A DNA stretch of 29,320 nt from Alphaproteobacteria bacterium (GTDB taxonomy: Bacteria > Pseudomonadota > Alphaproteobacteria > Rhizobiales > Rhizobiaceae): NCBI GenBank assembly GCA_017308345.1, contig JAFKFE010001199.1, positions 1 through 29,320 on the forward strand, written 5' to 3'. Positions 8,766 through 17,124 of this stretch are shown here, piece after piece. The notes under the pieces were generated by a model. That model worked only from the letters and a program-made list of their open reading frames with translations, made no database searches and was not told the origin of the DNA. Numbering within the stretch: position 1 is the stretch's first letter; every line of letters begins with the position of its first letter. The translations under genes and the position numbers were made by a program.

Positions 8766-11165
8766 TTACTGGATGGTATCGATGGCGCTGGTCGACGAGC
8801 CGAAATCGCCCAGCGTGCGGAACGACAGGTTGAAGCCGATATTCTGCGACACTTCCTTGGTTATGGTATCGCGTGTCTGAGAATACGTCATGATGTAGGT
8901 GAAGCAGGAGTCATTGTAGGCGAAGCCGACCCCGTCCTTGACCAGCACGTTGCTCTGGATGTCGTAGGTGCCGGTGCCGAACAGCCGCCAGTTCTGCGCC
9001 AGATGCGTCGAGGCTCCGAGCGTGACCTCGTGGCGGTCGGTAGTGAAGCCATAGAGCGGCTGCGCCTCGATGAAGGCGTATTTGGCGCTGAGCGATATCG
9101 GCAGGCTGGAATAGGCGGCCTTCACTTCGGCGCGCCTGACCTCGAATGTCTGCTCGTCGAAACGCCCGCTCAGCGAGCCGGAGAAGCCGCTCGGGCTGTT
9201 GAAGCCGACAAGGCCGACATAGTCCGAGGTCCGCTTGTCCAGGCCGGACTCGGCGCCGACATTGACGAGATCGGGGGCGGCGAAGGAGTTCAGGCCCGCG
9301 AGCTGATAGGACTGGCCGAAGATGGCGTTCGTGGCCCAGCCATTGTCGTAGGCGCCTGAATAGCGGAAGCCGACATTGGCGCGCGTGCCGCCCTCTATGC
9401 GGTCATAGCCCGAGAATTTGTCGCGCTCGAACAGCGTGGTGGCGTCGAAGACGAAGCTCTGCGAGTCTTCGTTGGGAACGGCCAGTCCGCCGACATATTG
9501 CTCGTTCGGGCGCACAAAGACCTGCGCGGTCGGCTCCAGGATGTGGCTGGAGCTCGGCATCGAGAACAGCAGCGGCCAACGCGCCTCGAGGCCGAGAGTG
9601 GCCATGTAGCGGGCAAGCGACGAGCGCATGTCGACGTCTTGGCCGAGATTCGTGCCCATCTGGTTGACGGCGGCGAGCGAAGCCGAATTGGCGTTGACAT
9701 AGCCGGCATCGCCGCGGAAGGCGAGCAACGGCGTCAACTGCAGTCCGCCATCGGTGGTGAAGGTGCGCTTCCATTCGGCTTCGGCGGTGATCCGGCTCGA
9801 CTCGCCCTCGACGCCGCGCACATTGTTGACGGACGTGTCGTCGAGCGGATTGGCCAGCACCGCATCCAGCCGGTTGCGGCTGATGACACGCGCGTTGACG
9901 TTGAACGACAGCTGGCCGCCGGCCACCGATGTGTCGGGAATATAGGCGTAATCGAGCGACGGCAGCACCCAGGGCTGCTTGGCCGCGCGCGCCGTCGGAT
10001 CGCTGGACAGCGTATCTTCCTGCACCTCGAAGCGCATGGCGCGAACATCGAAATAGTTGCGGTCGCTCAAGCCGGTCAGATAGATCGACGACTGGTGTGC
10101 GAGATCGCTGTAGCCGTCGATGTTGTAGGTGCGCGAGAAGTCCTTGTCGGTCTGCAGCAGCACGTCCCAGCCGAAGTTCCAGCGCTCGTTGATGGCGAAC
10201 TGGCCCTTGGTGCCCATCATGCCGCGGAACTTGTTCGGATCGCCGGGCTCGCCCGAATCGACGACATAGCGGTTGCCGGTGCCGATGAACGCATCGGGAT
10301 TCTGCTGGTTGATGCCGGCGATCTTCAACGAGTACTCGCCGTTGTTGAAGCGCTGGCGCCACTCGGCCTCGCCGAGGAAGCCCTGCTTGGTATAGCCGCT
10401 GCCGGTGACGGTGAGGTCATAGGTCGGCGACAGCGCGAAATAATAGGGGACTTTCACGCCGACGCCGAGATGGTTGTTGTAGACGATGCCGGGGATCAGG
10501 AAGCCGCTCTTGTGCTTCACGGTAGGGTCGGCGATCTCGAAGGCCGGCAGATAGGCAAGCGGGAAGCCGAAGAACTCGAAATTCGAGTTCTCGAAGCGGA
10601 CCGTCTTCTTCTCGCCGTTCCAGATGATCTTTCGCGCCTTGATGCGCCAGGTCGGCGCTTTGTCCGGCTTGTCCTCGCAAGGTTCGCAGGCGGTGTAGAC
10701 GCCATTGTGGAAGGTGGTCAGCACGCCGCCCATGCGCTCGGCGCTCTCGGCGGCGAAATAGGCCTTGTCGATCGTCTCGACGCGCAGCGCGTTGGTGAAG
10801 CCGTCGGCGAAGTCGTCGGTGATGTCGATATGGTCGGAATTGACCTTGGTGCCGTCGCTGTTGATGAGCTCGACGGCGCCGCTGGCCACGAGGCGCTTGG
10901 TGTCGCGGTTGTACACCACGCGCTGGGCGACGAGCTTGTTGCCGCCATAGTCGATCTGCACACCGCCGACGGCCGTCACCGTGTGCTTGTCGTTGTCATA
11001 GACAAGCGTATCGGCGGCCAGCAGCATCTGCGTGCCGGACGGGACGGGCTTGGCAGTAACGGTCTGCGCCAGCGCGGGTGCCATCGGCACCGCACAGGCG
11101 AACAGACATGCCAAGGCGGTCGCCCCATAGAGGCGTGCCAAACCGGCCTGCCTATGGCTGCGCAA
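8766..11165 (-). CDS. lptD: LPS-assembly protein LptD (outer-membrane LPS translocon)
   Basis: About 799 residues. LptD is the outer-membrane beta barrel that, with LptE, inserts lipopolysaccharide into the outer leaflet. A signal peptide ends in APALA at about residue 33. An N-terminal OstA/LptA-like jellyroll follows (MLLAADTLVYDNDKHTVTA, GNKLVAQRVVYNRDTKRL), then the conserved FFGFPLAYLPAFEIADPTVKHKSGFLIP entry (quoted in part: FGFPLAYLPAF, SGFLIPGI) and a long barrel of alternating strands. The preferred start is TTG 11165, with GGGAGG just upstream, giving a compact signal peptide. GTG 11180, sharing one base with the lptG stop, is the alternative. Mature cysteines are C160, C163 and C754 only, unlike E. 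coli, which has four. Confidence 0.93.
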   Translation of the reverse strand: MRSHRQAGLARLYGATALACLFACAVPMAPALAQTVTAKPVPSGTQMLLAADTLVYDNDKHTVTAVGGVQIDYGGNKLVAQRVVYNRDTKRLVASGAVELINSDGTKVNSDHIDITDDFADGFTNALRVETIDKAYFAAESAERMGGVLTTFHNGVYTACEPCEDKPDKAPTWRIKARKIIWNGEKKTVRFENSNFEFFGFPLAYLPAFEIADPTVKHKSGFLIPGIVYNNHLGVGVKVPYYFALSPTYDLTVTGSGYTKQGFLGEAEWRQRFNNGEYSLKIAGINQQNPDAFIGTGNRYVVDSGEPGDPNKFRGMMGTKGQFAINERWNFGWDVLLQTDKDFSRTYNIDGYSDLAHQSSIYLTGLSDRNYFDVRAMRFEVQEDTLSSDPTARAAKQPWVLPSLDYAYIPDTSVAGGQLSFNVNARVISRNRLDAVLANPLDDTSVNNVRGVEGESSRITAEAEWKRTFTTDGGLQLTPLLAFRGDAGYVNANSASLAAVNQMGTNLGQDVDMRSSLARYMATLGLEARWPLLFSMPSSSHILEPTAQVFVRPNEQYVGGLAVPNEDSQSFVFDATTLFERDKFSGYDRIEGGTRANVGFRYSGAYDNGWATNAIFGQSYQLAGLNSFAAPDLVNVGAESGLDKRTSDYVGLVGFNSPSGFSGSLSGRFDEQTFEVRRAEVKAAYSSLPISLSAKYAFIEAQPLYGFTTDRHEVTLGASTHLAQNWRLFGTGTYDIQSNVLVKDGVGFAYNDSCFTYIMTYSQTRDTITKEVSQNIGFNLSFRTLGDFGSSTSAIDTIQ

Positions 11166-11179
11166 AACCGCCTCCCTCA

Positions 11180-12262
11180 CTAGCCGTCTTCCTTGTATAG
11201 CAGAAACGTCACCCCAAAGAACATAGCCACGACGACTGGAACCCATGCTGCCACCACAGTAGGCACGAATCCAGCCACACCGAATGCCTTGACCAGTACC
11301 GAAACGACATAAAGCAGAAAGCCGGCCACGACGCCACCCAGAATCATCGTTGCCGACTGCCCCATTCGCGCAAATCGCATTGAAACCGTTGCGGCAATCA
11401 GCGTCATGGCGACGAGAAGGAACGGCAGCGCCACCAGCGAATCAAACTGCATGGCGAAGGCATTCGCCTTCAGCCCGAAGGAGCGGGCGACCTCGATCTT
11501 GCGCGGCAGCTCGTAGAAAGGGATGGTTTCCGGGCGCGCCAGGCGCTCCTGAACGAATTCCGGCTTTAGGTTGGTCGCCACCTTGTCGGTCGCCAGCGTC
11601 TGGATATTGCCCCCCTTGAAGACCTTGACGTCCTGCAATTCCCAGTAGCCGTCGCGCAGGAAGGCCTTGGCCGCGTCCTTGCGCTCGGCGATGTTGCCCT
11701 GCTGGTCGAGGACGAAGAACACCGCGTCCGCCATCTCCAGCCCCTGATTGAGGATGGCGCGGGCGCCGATGATGGTGTCGCCTGATTCGGTCTTCTGCCT
11801 GAGCCACGGCGTGACGTTGGTGGTCACGGCGTTCGATTTGCCGGCCCTGAGGTCGTTCTCCATCTGCTCGGACCAGGAAAAGCCATGCGCGGCGATCGGG
11901 TTCATCACCGCCACCGAAAGCACGCCGAACATCAGCGCGCCGACGCAGCACGGGAACAGGAACTGCCAGGCCGAAACGCCGGCCGAGCGCGCGATCACCA
12001 GTTCGTAGCGGCGGTTGAGCGACACGAGCGTCGCCATTGCCGAGAACAGCCCGACGAACGGCACCGTCTGCAGCATAATCATCGGCATCCTGAGCGCCGA
12101 GATGGCGAAGGCCGTGCCGTAGGTGAAACCCGGCAGTCCGGTCGTGCGGCCGGACAACTCCGTGAAATCGATCAGGAACACCAGCGCCAGCAAGCCCAGG
12201 AAGAACCAGAAGGTGATCGAGACGTAACGGAAGAAGAAGTAGCGGCCCAGCGTCCAGCCCAT
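11180..12262 (-). CDS. lptG: LPS export ABC transporter permease LptG
   Basis: 360 residues from ATG 12262, two bases after the lptF stop, with GGGAG upstream inside lptF. LptG pairs with LptF as the membrane half of the LptB2FG transporter that extracts LPS from the inner membrane. The start MGWTLGRYFFFRYVSITFW leads into the first membrane helix. Further helices follow near 60-85 and 100-120 (LFPCCVGALMFGVLSVAVM). A central periplasmic beta-jellyroll spans about 130-260, and three C-terminal helices end in VVAMFFGVTFLLYKEDG. This YjgP/YjgQ topology, with six helices around a periplasmic domain, fits the family, as does the lptF-lptG-lptD order. LptG is assigned over LptF by the LYK tail and second position. 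Confidence 0.94.
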   Translation of the reverse strand: MGWTLGRYFFFRYVSITFWFFLGLLALVFLIDFTELSGRTTGLPGFTYGTAFAISALRMPMIMLQTVPFVGLFSAMATLVSLNRRYELVIARSAGVSAWQFLFPCCVGALMFGVLSVAVMNPIAAHGFSWSEQMENDLRAGKSNAVTTNVTPWLRQKTESGDTIIGARAILNQGLEMADAVFFVLDQQGNIAERKDAAKAFLRDGYWELQDVKVFKGGNIQTLATDKVATNLKPEFVQERLARPETIPFYELPRKIEVARSFGLKANAFAMQFDSLVALPFLLVAMTLIAATVSMRFARMGQSATMILGGVVAGFLLYVVSVLVKAFGVAGFVPTVVAAWVPVVVAMFFGVTFLLYKEDG

Positions 12263-12264
12263 GG

Positions 12265-13461
12265 TCAGGCTCCCTGGCCCGACGTGCGCCGGGCGAGCCA
12301 GAGCTTGAAAGCCTGCCAGTTGTCGCTGGCGCGCCTGGCAAGATTCGTCAGCCAGTCTGCCCAACTGACCGGCAATTCCATGCTGCGCGACGAGATGATG
12401 AACCAGACCGAAACCGCCGAGGCGACGAACGGTATGACGTAGAGCAGGTAGACATAGTACCAGACCCTGTCGGCCTTTCCGGCTGCGAAGAAGCCCAGCC
12501 AGCGCACGAAAAGCGCTATCGCGATCGCCGTGATCAGCGGATTGATGCGCGCCTCCCGGTGCGAGCGTGCATCGCCGGCGACGGCAAGCGCGATCAGCGC
12601 GAACACCAGCGAATAGGACCATTCGGCGAAGCGCTGGTTCAGCTCCGCCCGATAGCTGCCCGGGTCGCGCTGGAACATCCTGTCGTTGGGATCCGGGTTG
12701 AGCAGATACGTCGTCGTCCGGTCCTTGGGCAAAAGCGATATCTCGTTCGCCGCCGACATGAAGGCCGACATGTCGAAGGCGTAGGAGGTGAAGCGGATGA
12801 CGGAGAGGTCGCCGGTCACCGATTTGCGGTTGATGACGCCGTCATTCATCATCAGCACCTTCTCGTCGCCCTTTTCGACGATGCTGCCGGTCTTGGCGTA
12901 ATAGGTGAGGCTGGCGCCTTCCTCGCGCGAATCGGCCACGAAGATGCCGCCCAGCCTGTTGCCGGGAAGCCGTTCGCCGATCTGCAGATACAGCCCCTCG
13001 TCGATCTTGCGGAACGTGCCTTCCTGGATGATCAGCGACACGAGGTCGGCGCGCGAGGCCGCCACCAACTGGCGGTTCTTCTGCCTGGCATAGGGGTCGA
13101 TGGCGTTGTCGACAATGAAGGAAAACGCGCAGGCAAAAGCCGCGAGCAGCAAGATAGGCTTGGCGATCGTCCAGCGCGAGGCGCCGGCGGCGCTGAGCAC
13201 GGCGAGTTCCGAATCGGTGTTCATCGCGCTCAGCGTCTGCGCCACCGCCACCACCAGGGCGAACGGCACCACGATCGGGATGATCGAGGGGATGATGAGC
13301 GCGGCGACTTCGAAGAAGGTCAGCGCCGACTGGCCGTTGTCGGTGACGAGGTCGATCTTGGCCAGCACCTGCGTCGTCCACACGATTGCCAGCGTCCAGA
13401 CCAGCGCCGCGAGGAACATCGTCAGCGCGCGGCGCATGATGTAGCGTTCAACGACCTTCAT
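12265..13461 (-). CDS. lptF: LPS export ABC transporter permease LptF
   Basis: 398 residues, first gene of the operon lptF-lptG-lptD-surA-pdxA-rsmA. The protein begins MKVVERYIMRRALTMFL, the usual opening of YjgP/YjgQ permeases. Three N-terminal membrane helices follow, including LIIPSIIPIVVPFALVVAVA, and the cytoplasmic coupling segment LSAMNTDSELAVLSAAGAS, diagnostic of this family. A periplasmic beta-rich domain spans about 140-260. Three C-terminal helices follow (SLVFALIALAVAG, ITAIAIALFVRWLGFF, YLLYVIPFVASAVSVWFII). ATG 13461 is the natural start. The operon promoter should lie in the 377-base divergent gap shared with pepA. Confidence 0.95.
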   Translation of the reverse strand: MKVVERYIMRRALTMFLAALVWTLAIVWTTQVLAKIDLVTDNGQSALTFFEVAALIIPSIIPIVVPFALVVAVAQTLSAMNTDSELAVLSAAGASRWTIAKPILLLAAFACAFSFIVDNAIDPYARQKNRQLVAASRADLVSLIIQEGTFRKIDEGLYLQIGERLPGNRLGGIFVADSREEGASLTYYAKTGSIVEKGDEKVLMMNDGVINRKSVTGDLSVIRFTSYAFDMSAFMSAANEISLLPKDRTTTYLLNPDPNDRMFQRDPGSYRAELNQRFAEWSYSLVFALIALAVAGDARSHREARINPLITAIAIALFVRWLGFFAAGKADRVWYYVYLLYVIPFVASAVSVWFIISSRSMELPVSWADWLTNLARRASDNWQAFKLWLARRTSGQGA

Positions 13462-13838
13462 GAAGGCTTTTCTCGATTTTGCCGAACGGCATCATGTCCG
13501 CCGACAAGGTAGTCATCCGGCGTCGCGCGCACAACTGGGTCATGGGCGGTTCGCTCCGGTTTGTCGCCCCACGCCGCGTTCCCCGGCGCGGCGGAGTCTC
13601 CGCGTCAATGGATAAGAAATGCAAAACATCGATGGTTAACAGCAGGTTACGGCAACAGGCTAAGGTCGTGCCGAGGCGAATCCTTTGTCCACGGTAGCGC
13701 AGATATAGACAGCGATTTCGGCCAAAGTCTTGCCAAATGGGTGAAAACGACCAAATGTCGCGCACGCTTGCCAAACCTCGCGCTCGCTGAAAATTATCTT
13801 TGCCGGCACCTTGCGGCCACCCCCGAAAGCAGGACCTG
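13462..13838. other. 377-base divergent intergenic region between lptF and pepA
   Basis: There is no convincing gene here. Short open frames run through it on both strands but lack ribosome sites and family resemblance. It must carry the outward promoters of the lptF operon and of pepA-holC. A candidate for pepA is listed separately; for lptF I see a TTGACG on the - strand near 13598 but no acceptable -10 partner. The central part (about 13600-13760) is noticeably more AT-rich than the coding flanks. Confidence 0.6.
13768..13797 (+). promoter_or_regulatory. Candidate sigma-70-type promoter for pepA-holC
   Basis: TTGCCA at 13768-13773 (five of six to TTGACA) and AATTAT at 13792-13797 (four of six to TATAAT) are separated by 18 bases. 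The predicted transcript would begin near 13804, about 35 bases before the pepA start. Alphaproteobacterial -10 elements are poorly conserved, so this is a reasonable but unproven call. Confidence 0.4.
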
Positions 13839-15350
13839 ATGACGTCGAGACCAACCATTTCTTTCGCCAAATTCGCCGCGCCGAAAAAGGGCAGCGTCTT
13901 CGTGTTCGCGGCCGACGGCGGCGGGCTCGGCGAGGCGGCGAAGGCCTGCGATCCGGCCGGTGCATTGGCCCGCGCGTTTCCGGTCGCCGATTTCTCCGGC
14001 AAGTTCGCAAGCTCGGCCGAGGTGCTGGCGCCGGAAGGAACGTCGGTCGACCGGCTGGTGGCGATCGGCGCCGGCAAGGTCTCGGCCCTCGACGACAATG
14101 CCTGGCTGAAGCTCGGCGGCGCGGTTGCCGCATCGCTGCGCAAGGCGACCGAGGTGGCCGTCATCCTCGATCTGCCGGAACTGCGGCCCGACGGCGGCCA
14201 GGCGGCGAGCCTTGCCGCCGGCCTCCTGCTGCGCAGCTATTCCTTCGACAAATACAAGACCAGGAAGGATAGGGAAAACGGGCAGTCCGACGCCAGGAAA
14301 GCGGAGGCGGCCAAGCCAGCGAAGATAACCATCCACTGCGCCGACCCGGCCGCCGCGAAGAAGGCCTTCGCCGGCGAGGAAGCGGTTGTCGACGGCGTGC
14401 TGCTTGCGCGCGACCTCGTCAACGAGCCGGCAAACGTGCTGGGGCCCGTCGATTTCGCCGAACGCGTCAAGGCGCTGGAGCAACTCGGCGTCGAGGTCGA
14501 GATCCTCGCTGAAAAAGAGATGAAGAAGCTCGGCATGGGCTCGCTGCTCGGTGTCGCTCAAGGCTCGCCGCGCGGCGCCCGCCTGGTGGTGATGCGCTGG
14601 AACGGCGGCAAGGCCAAGGATGCGCCGCTTGCCTTCATCGGCAAGGGCGTCACCTTCGACACCGGCGGCAATTCGATGAAGCCGGCCTCGGGCATGGAAG
14701 ACATGAAGGGCGACATGGGGGGCGCTGCCGCCGTCACCGGGCTGATGCGTGCGCTCGCCGCGCGCAAGGCCAAGGCCAATGTGGTCGGCGTCATCGGCCT
14801 GGTTGAGAACGCCGTCGACGGCCATGCCCAGCGTCCGGGCGACATCGTCACCTCGATGTCGGGCCAGACCATCGAGGTGCTCAACACCGATGCCGAAGGC
14901 CGCCTCGTCCTGGCCGACGCGCTCTGGTATGCCAACGACCGTTTCAAGCCGAAATTCATGATCAACCTGGCGACGCTCACCGGCGCCATCATGGTGGCGC
15001 TCGGCCAGCACTATGCCGGCCTCTTCTCCAACAATGACGAGCTCGCCGGACGGCTGTTCGGCGCCGGCCAGGCCAGCCAGGAGCGGCTGTGGCGCATGCC
15101 GCTCGGACCCGAATACGACAAGCTGATCGATTCCAAGAACGCCGACATGAAGAACATCGGCGGCCGCTATGGCGGCGCCATCATCGCCGCGCAGTTCCTG
15201 CAGCGCTTCGTCAAGGACACGCCCTGGGCGCATCTCGACATCGCCGGCACCGCGATGGGCGCGCCGTCGAGCGAGATCAACCAGTCCTGGGGTTCCGGTT
15301 TCGGCGTGCGCCTGCTCGACCGGCTGGTGCGCGACCACTACGAGGGTTAG
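13839..15350 (+). CDS. pepA: Leucyl aminopeptidase (M17 family)
   Basis: 503 residues from ATG 13839 (AGGA at 13831-13834); upstream in-frame codons give no conserved sequence. M17 enzymes are cytoplasmic two-metal hexamers that remove N-terminal residues; some also bind DNA. The metal and catalytic signature is intact: [10 protein letters not shown] with K269 and D274, [14 protein letters not shown], and NTDAEGRL (N349-L356) supplying D351, E353 and R355. These lie one residue off the E. coli numbering, so there is no internal loss. The end contains [10 protein letters not shown], also typical. One conserved Ser of the canonical FDSGGIS is Thr and the Ile is Asn here. holC follows after 11 bases. 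Confidence 0.96.
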   Translation: MTSRPTISFAKFAAPKKGSVFVFAADGGGLGEAAKACDPAGALARAFPVADFSGKFASSAEVLAPEGTSVDRLVAIGAGKVSALDDNAWLKLGGAVAASLRKATEVAVILDLPELRPDGGQAASLAAGLLLRSYSFDKYKTRKDRENGQSDARKAEAAKPAKITIHCADPAAAKKAFAGEEAVVDGVLLARDLVNEPANVLGPVDFAERVKALEQLGVEVEILAEKEMKKLGMGSLLGVAQGSPRGARLVVMRWNGGKAKDAPLAFIGKGVTFDTGGNSMKPASGMEDMKGDMGGAAAVTGLMRALAARKAKANVVGVIGLVENAVDGHAQRPGDIVTSMSGQTIEVLNTDAEGRLVLADALWYANDRFKPKFMINLATLTGAIMVALGQHYAGLFSNNDELAGRLFGAGQASQERLWRMPLGPEYDKLIDSKNADMKNIGGRYGGAIIAAQFLQRFVKDTPWAHLDIAGTAMGAPSSEINQSWGSGFGVRLLDRLVRDHYEG

Positions 15351-15361
15351 GACTCCCCGGG

Positions 15362-15811
15362 ATGGCCGACATCCTGTTCTACCACCTGACCGAATCGACG
15401 CTGGAGGAGGCGCTGCCGGGCCTGCTTGAGCGCAGCATGGAGCGCGGCTGGCGCGCGGTGGTGCAGACGGGCACGGAAGAGCGCCGCGACGCGCTCGACC
15501 AGCATCTGTGGACATTCCGCGACGATTCCTTCCTCGCGCATGCCACCGATCGCGAGGCCTATCCGGCCGAGCAGCCGGTCCTGCTCACCACGGGCGAGGG
15601 CAACCAGAACGCCGCGCAGATCCGCTTCCTGGTCGACGGCGCCCGCCCGCCCGAGCTTTCCGGCTACGAGCGCGCCGTTTTCCTGTTCGACGGCCATGAC
15701 GCCGCGCAGCTCGAAGCCGCCCGCGGCCACTGGAAGACGATGAAGGAAGCCGGCCACGCCGTCACCTACTGGCAGCAGACGCCTGATCGGCGGTGGGAGC
15801 GCAAGGCGTAA
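15362..15811 (+). CDS. holC: DNA polymerase III chi subunit
   Basis: 149 residues. Chi links the clamp-loader complex (through psi) to single-stranded DNA-binding protein in E. coli. Seen: the opening MADILFYHLTEST, the RGWRAVVQTGTEERRDALDQ helix segment, and LWTFRDDSFLAHATDRE followed by QPVLLTT, a standard HolC signature. The FDGHDAAQLEAARGHWK region then leads to a WERKA end. Length matches family members (about 150). It begins 11 bases after the pepA stop, the conserved pepA-holC pair of Proteobacteria, and is surely co-transcribed. Alphaproteobacteria generally lack a recognisable psi, so its partner here is unclear. Confidence 0.93.
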   Translation: MADILFYHLTESTLEEALPGLLERSMERGWRAVVQTGTEERRDALDQHLWTFRDDSFLAHATDREAYPAEQPVLLTTGEGNQNAAQIRFLVDGARPPELSGYERAVFLFDGHDAAQLEAARGHWKTMKEAGHAVTYWQQTPDRRWERKA

Positions 15812-15968
15812 GGGACGTCGAATGGGATAGCCGGCCCCGAACACCTGCTGCCGTCTGGCGATGTTCGAACAGGGGGGCATCAATGAGAATGGAGGAACCG
15901 CTATCCCGGAACCCGCGCGGGTGATCTCAGCACCTCTGGCATCGTCGCAACACTGCATAAAAACAAAG

Positions 15969-16013
15969 GCTTAAATCGCGACGCCCGAATCCGTTCCTGC
16001 GCAACGCGCTTCA
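15969..16013. repeat. Degenerate palindromic repeat, copy B, overlapping the exporter's 3' end
   Basis: Arms AAATCGCGACGC and GCGCAACGCGCTT flank AATCCGTTC, the same architecture and core as copy A at 2986-3026. The stop codon and the last 14 or so residues of the oppositely oriented EamA transporter lie inside it. The repeat therefore appears to have supplied that gene's end. Family membership is judged by eye. Confidence 0.45.
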
Positions 16014-16978
16014 GGAGTTTGCGGCTGGGCCTCGCCCGGCTGCGCCTGCCTGCCGTGGAAGACGCGGATCGCCAGAACCACACCGGCGATCAGGACCGCA
16101 ATGCCGGTCGTCTCCATCCCCGTCGGCCATCGGCCGTGAACGACAAGTCCGCCGATAACGCCGAAGGCGGTTTCCGACACGATCAGTTGCGCTCCCAGCG
16201 CCACCGGCAGGCTTCGGGAGGCCACGTTCCACGCCCACACGCCGCAGACTGTAGCCATCAGCGCCAGCGAGACACCCCAAAGATAGAGGGAGCCGGCCGC
16301 GTCCCATCCAAAACCGAGCCCCGGCAATTGAAAGAGGCCCATCGTCGCCCCGACAGGGAAGAAGGCCAGCATCTGGACACCTCCGCCGACCAGGATGAGC
16401 CCCGACCACACGCTCGACGGCATGTCCGGCCGGCTGGCGAGCGCCGCCTGATTGGCGATCGCGAACCAGGCCCACAACACCACGGCCGCAAGCGCCAGGG
16501 GAACACCAATCCAAATGGAGCGAACGGAAGCCAGGCCTTCGGTGGTGAAGGCTGCACCGTTCACCAGAGCAAGGCCGATCGCCACCAGCACGAGTGGCAT
16601 CATCAGAAACCGCCATGGGAGGGTTTGCTGACGCCGGTTGCCGACGATCGCCAGCACGATCGGAACAAGGCCAAGAAAGGCCGGAGCTACCACCGGTCCG
16701 CAAAGGATCGCGGCTCCCGTCACAGTCAGGAAATAGCCGACATAGCCGATGAAGGCCAATCCGAGCGTCACCAGCCAGTTTCGAAACGAAAGATACTGGA
16801 TGACGCCCTTTTCTGAAATCAGAATGCCAGTGCCGACCAGCGCCGAGACAACATGGCGGATAAGGGCGAAGTCGAAGGTGGAATAGCCACCGATGACGAA
16901 GGGGACGATGAAGTTGAGAGAGAAGGCGAAGGCGGCGAAGAGAGCGGCGCATACGCCGAGCGTGTATTGCCTGCTCAT
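15971..16978 (-). CDS. EamA/DMT-superfamily transporter, exporter-like
   Basis: 335 residues with about ten hydrophobic helices in two repeats of five, the EamA (drug/metabolite transporter) layout. The first repeat starts LGVCAALFAAFAFSLNFIVPF and runs to about residue 140. The second starts near WIGVPLALAAVVLWAWFAIANQAAL and ends with GIAVLIAGVVLAIRVF. Such proteins usually export amino acids, nucleotides or other small metabolites from the cytoplasm; the substrate cannot be read from sequence. The polar C-terminal tail (about 310-335) is formed partly by a palindromic repeat and is not conserved-looking. It is divergent from the LysR gene across 146 bases, so that regulator probably controls it. 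The ATG at 16978 lacks a strong ribosome site. Confidence 0.85.
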   Translation of the reverse strand: MSRQYTLGVCAALFAAFAFSLNFIVPFVIGGYSTFDFALIRHVVSALVGTGILISEKGVIQYLSFRNWLVTLGLAFIGYVGYFLTVTGAAILCGPVVAPAFLGLVPIVLAIVGNRRQQTLPWRFLMMPLVLVAIGLALVNGAAFTTEGLASVRSIWIGVPLALAAVVLWAWFAIANQAALASRPDMPSSVWSGLILVGGGVQMLAFFPVGATMGLFQLPGLGFGWDAAGSLYLWGVSLALMATVCGVWAWNVASRSLPVALGAQLIVSETAFGVIGGLVVHGRWPTGMETTGIAVLIAGVVLAIRVFHGRQAQPGEAQPQTPEARCAGTDSGVAI

Positions 16979-17124
16979 GTTCGGACCAGTCCTGAAAATT
17001 CCGCCGGAAGAGCTGCCGGCGGCGCTTCCTTCACAGGCTTCCTCCCAGCTCCTGTCAGCGATAGCCCTTCCATCGCCTCAGTTCGATGGATAAGTTCGGG
17101 AAGCAGCTTTCGAAAAATAGAAAT

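Noticed and set aside
9498..11183. 561-codon open frame on the + strand opposite lptD
   Set aside because: The opposite strand encodes a complete LptD with signal peptide. The + frame has no recognisable domain, and its length follows from codon bias.
13794..15515. Long open frame (573 codons) on the - strand opposite pepA-holC
   Set aside because: It mirrors a well-supported M17 peptidase and HolC. Its composition (Arg/Gly/Ala/His-rich, no family motifs) is that of a high-GC antisense frame.
15824..15907. Separated inverted repeat GGGATAGC / GCTATCCC between holC and the exporter gene
   Set aside because: Eight bases separated by nearly 70 is within chance for this composition; no T tract, so not a convincing terminator.
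15882..15923. Possible 13-codon peptide (MRMEEPLSRNPRG) after holC
   Set aside because: It is too short to judge. It lies in a convergent gap with no downstream gene on the same strand, so a leader-peptide role makes no sense.
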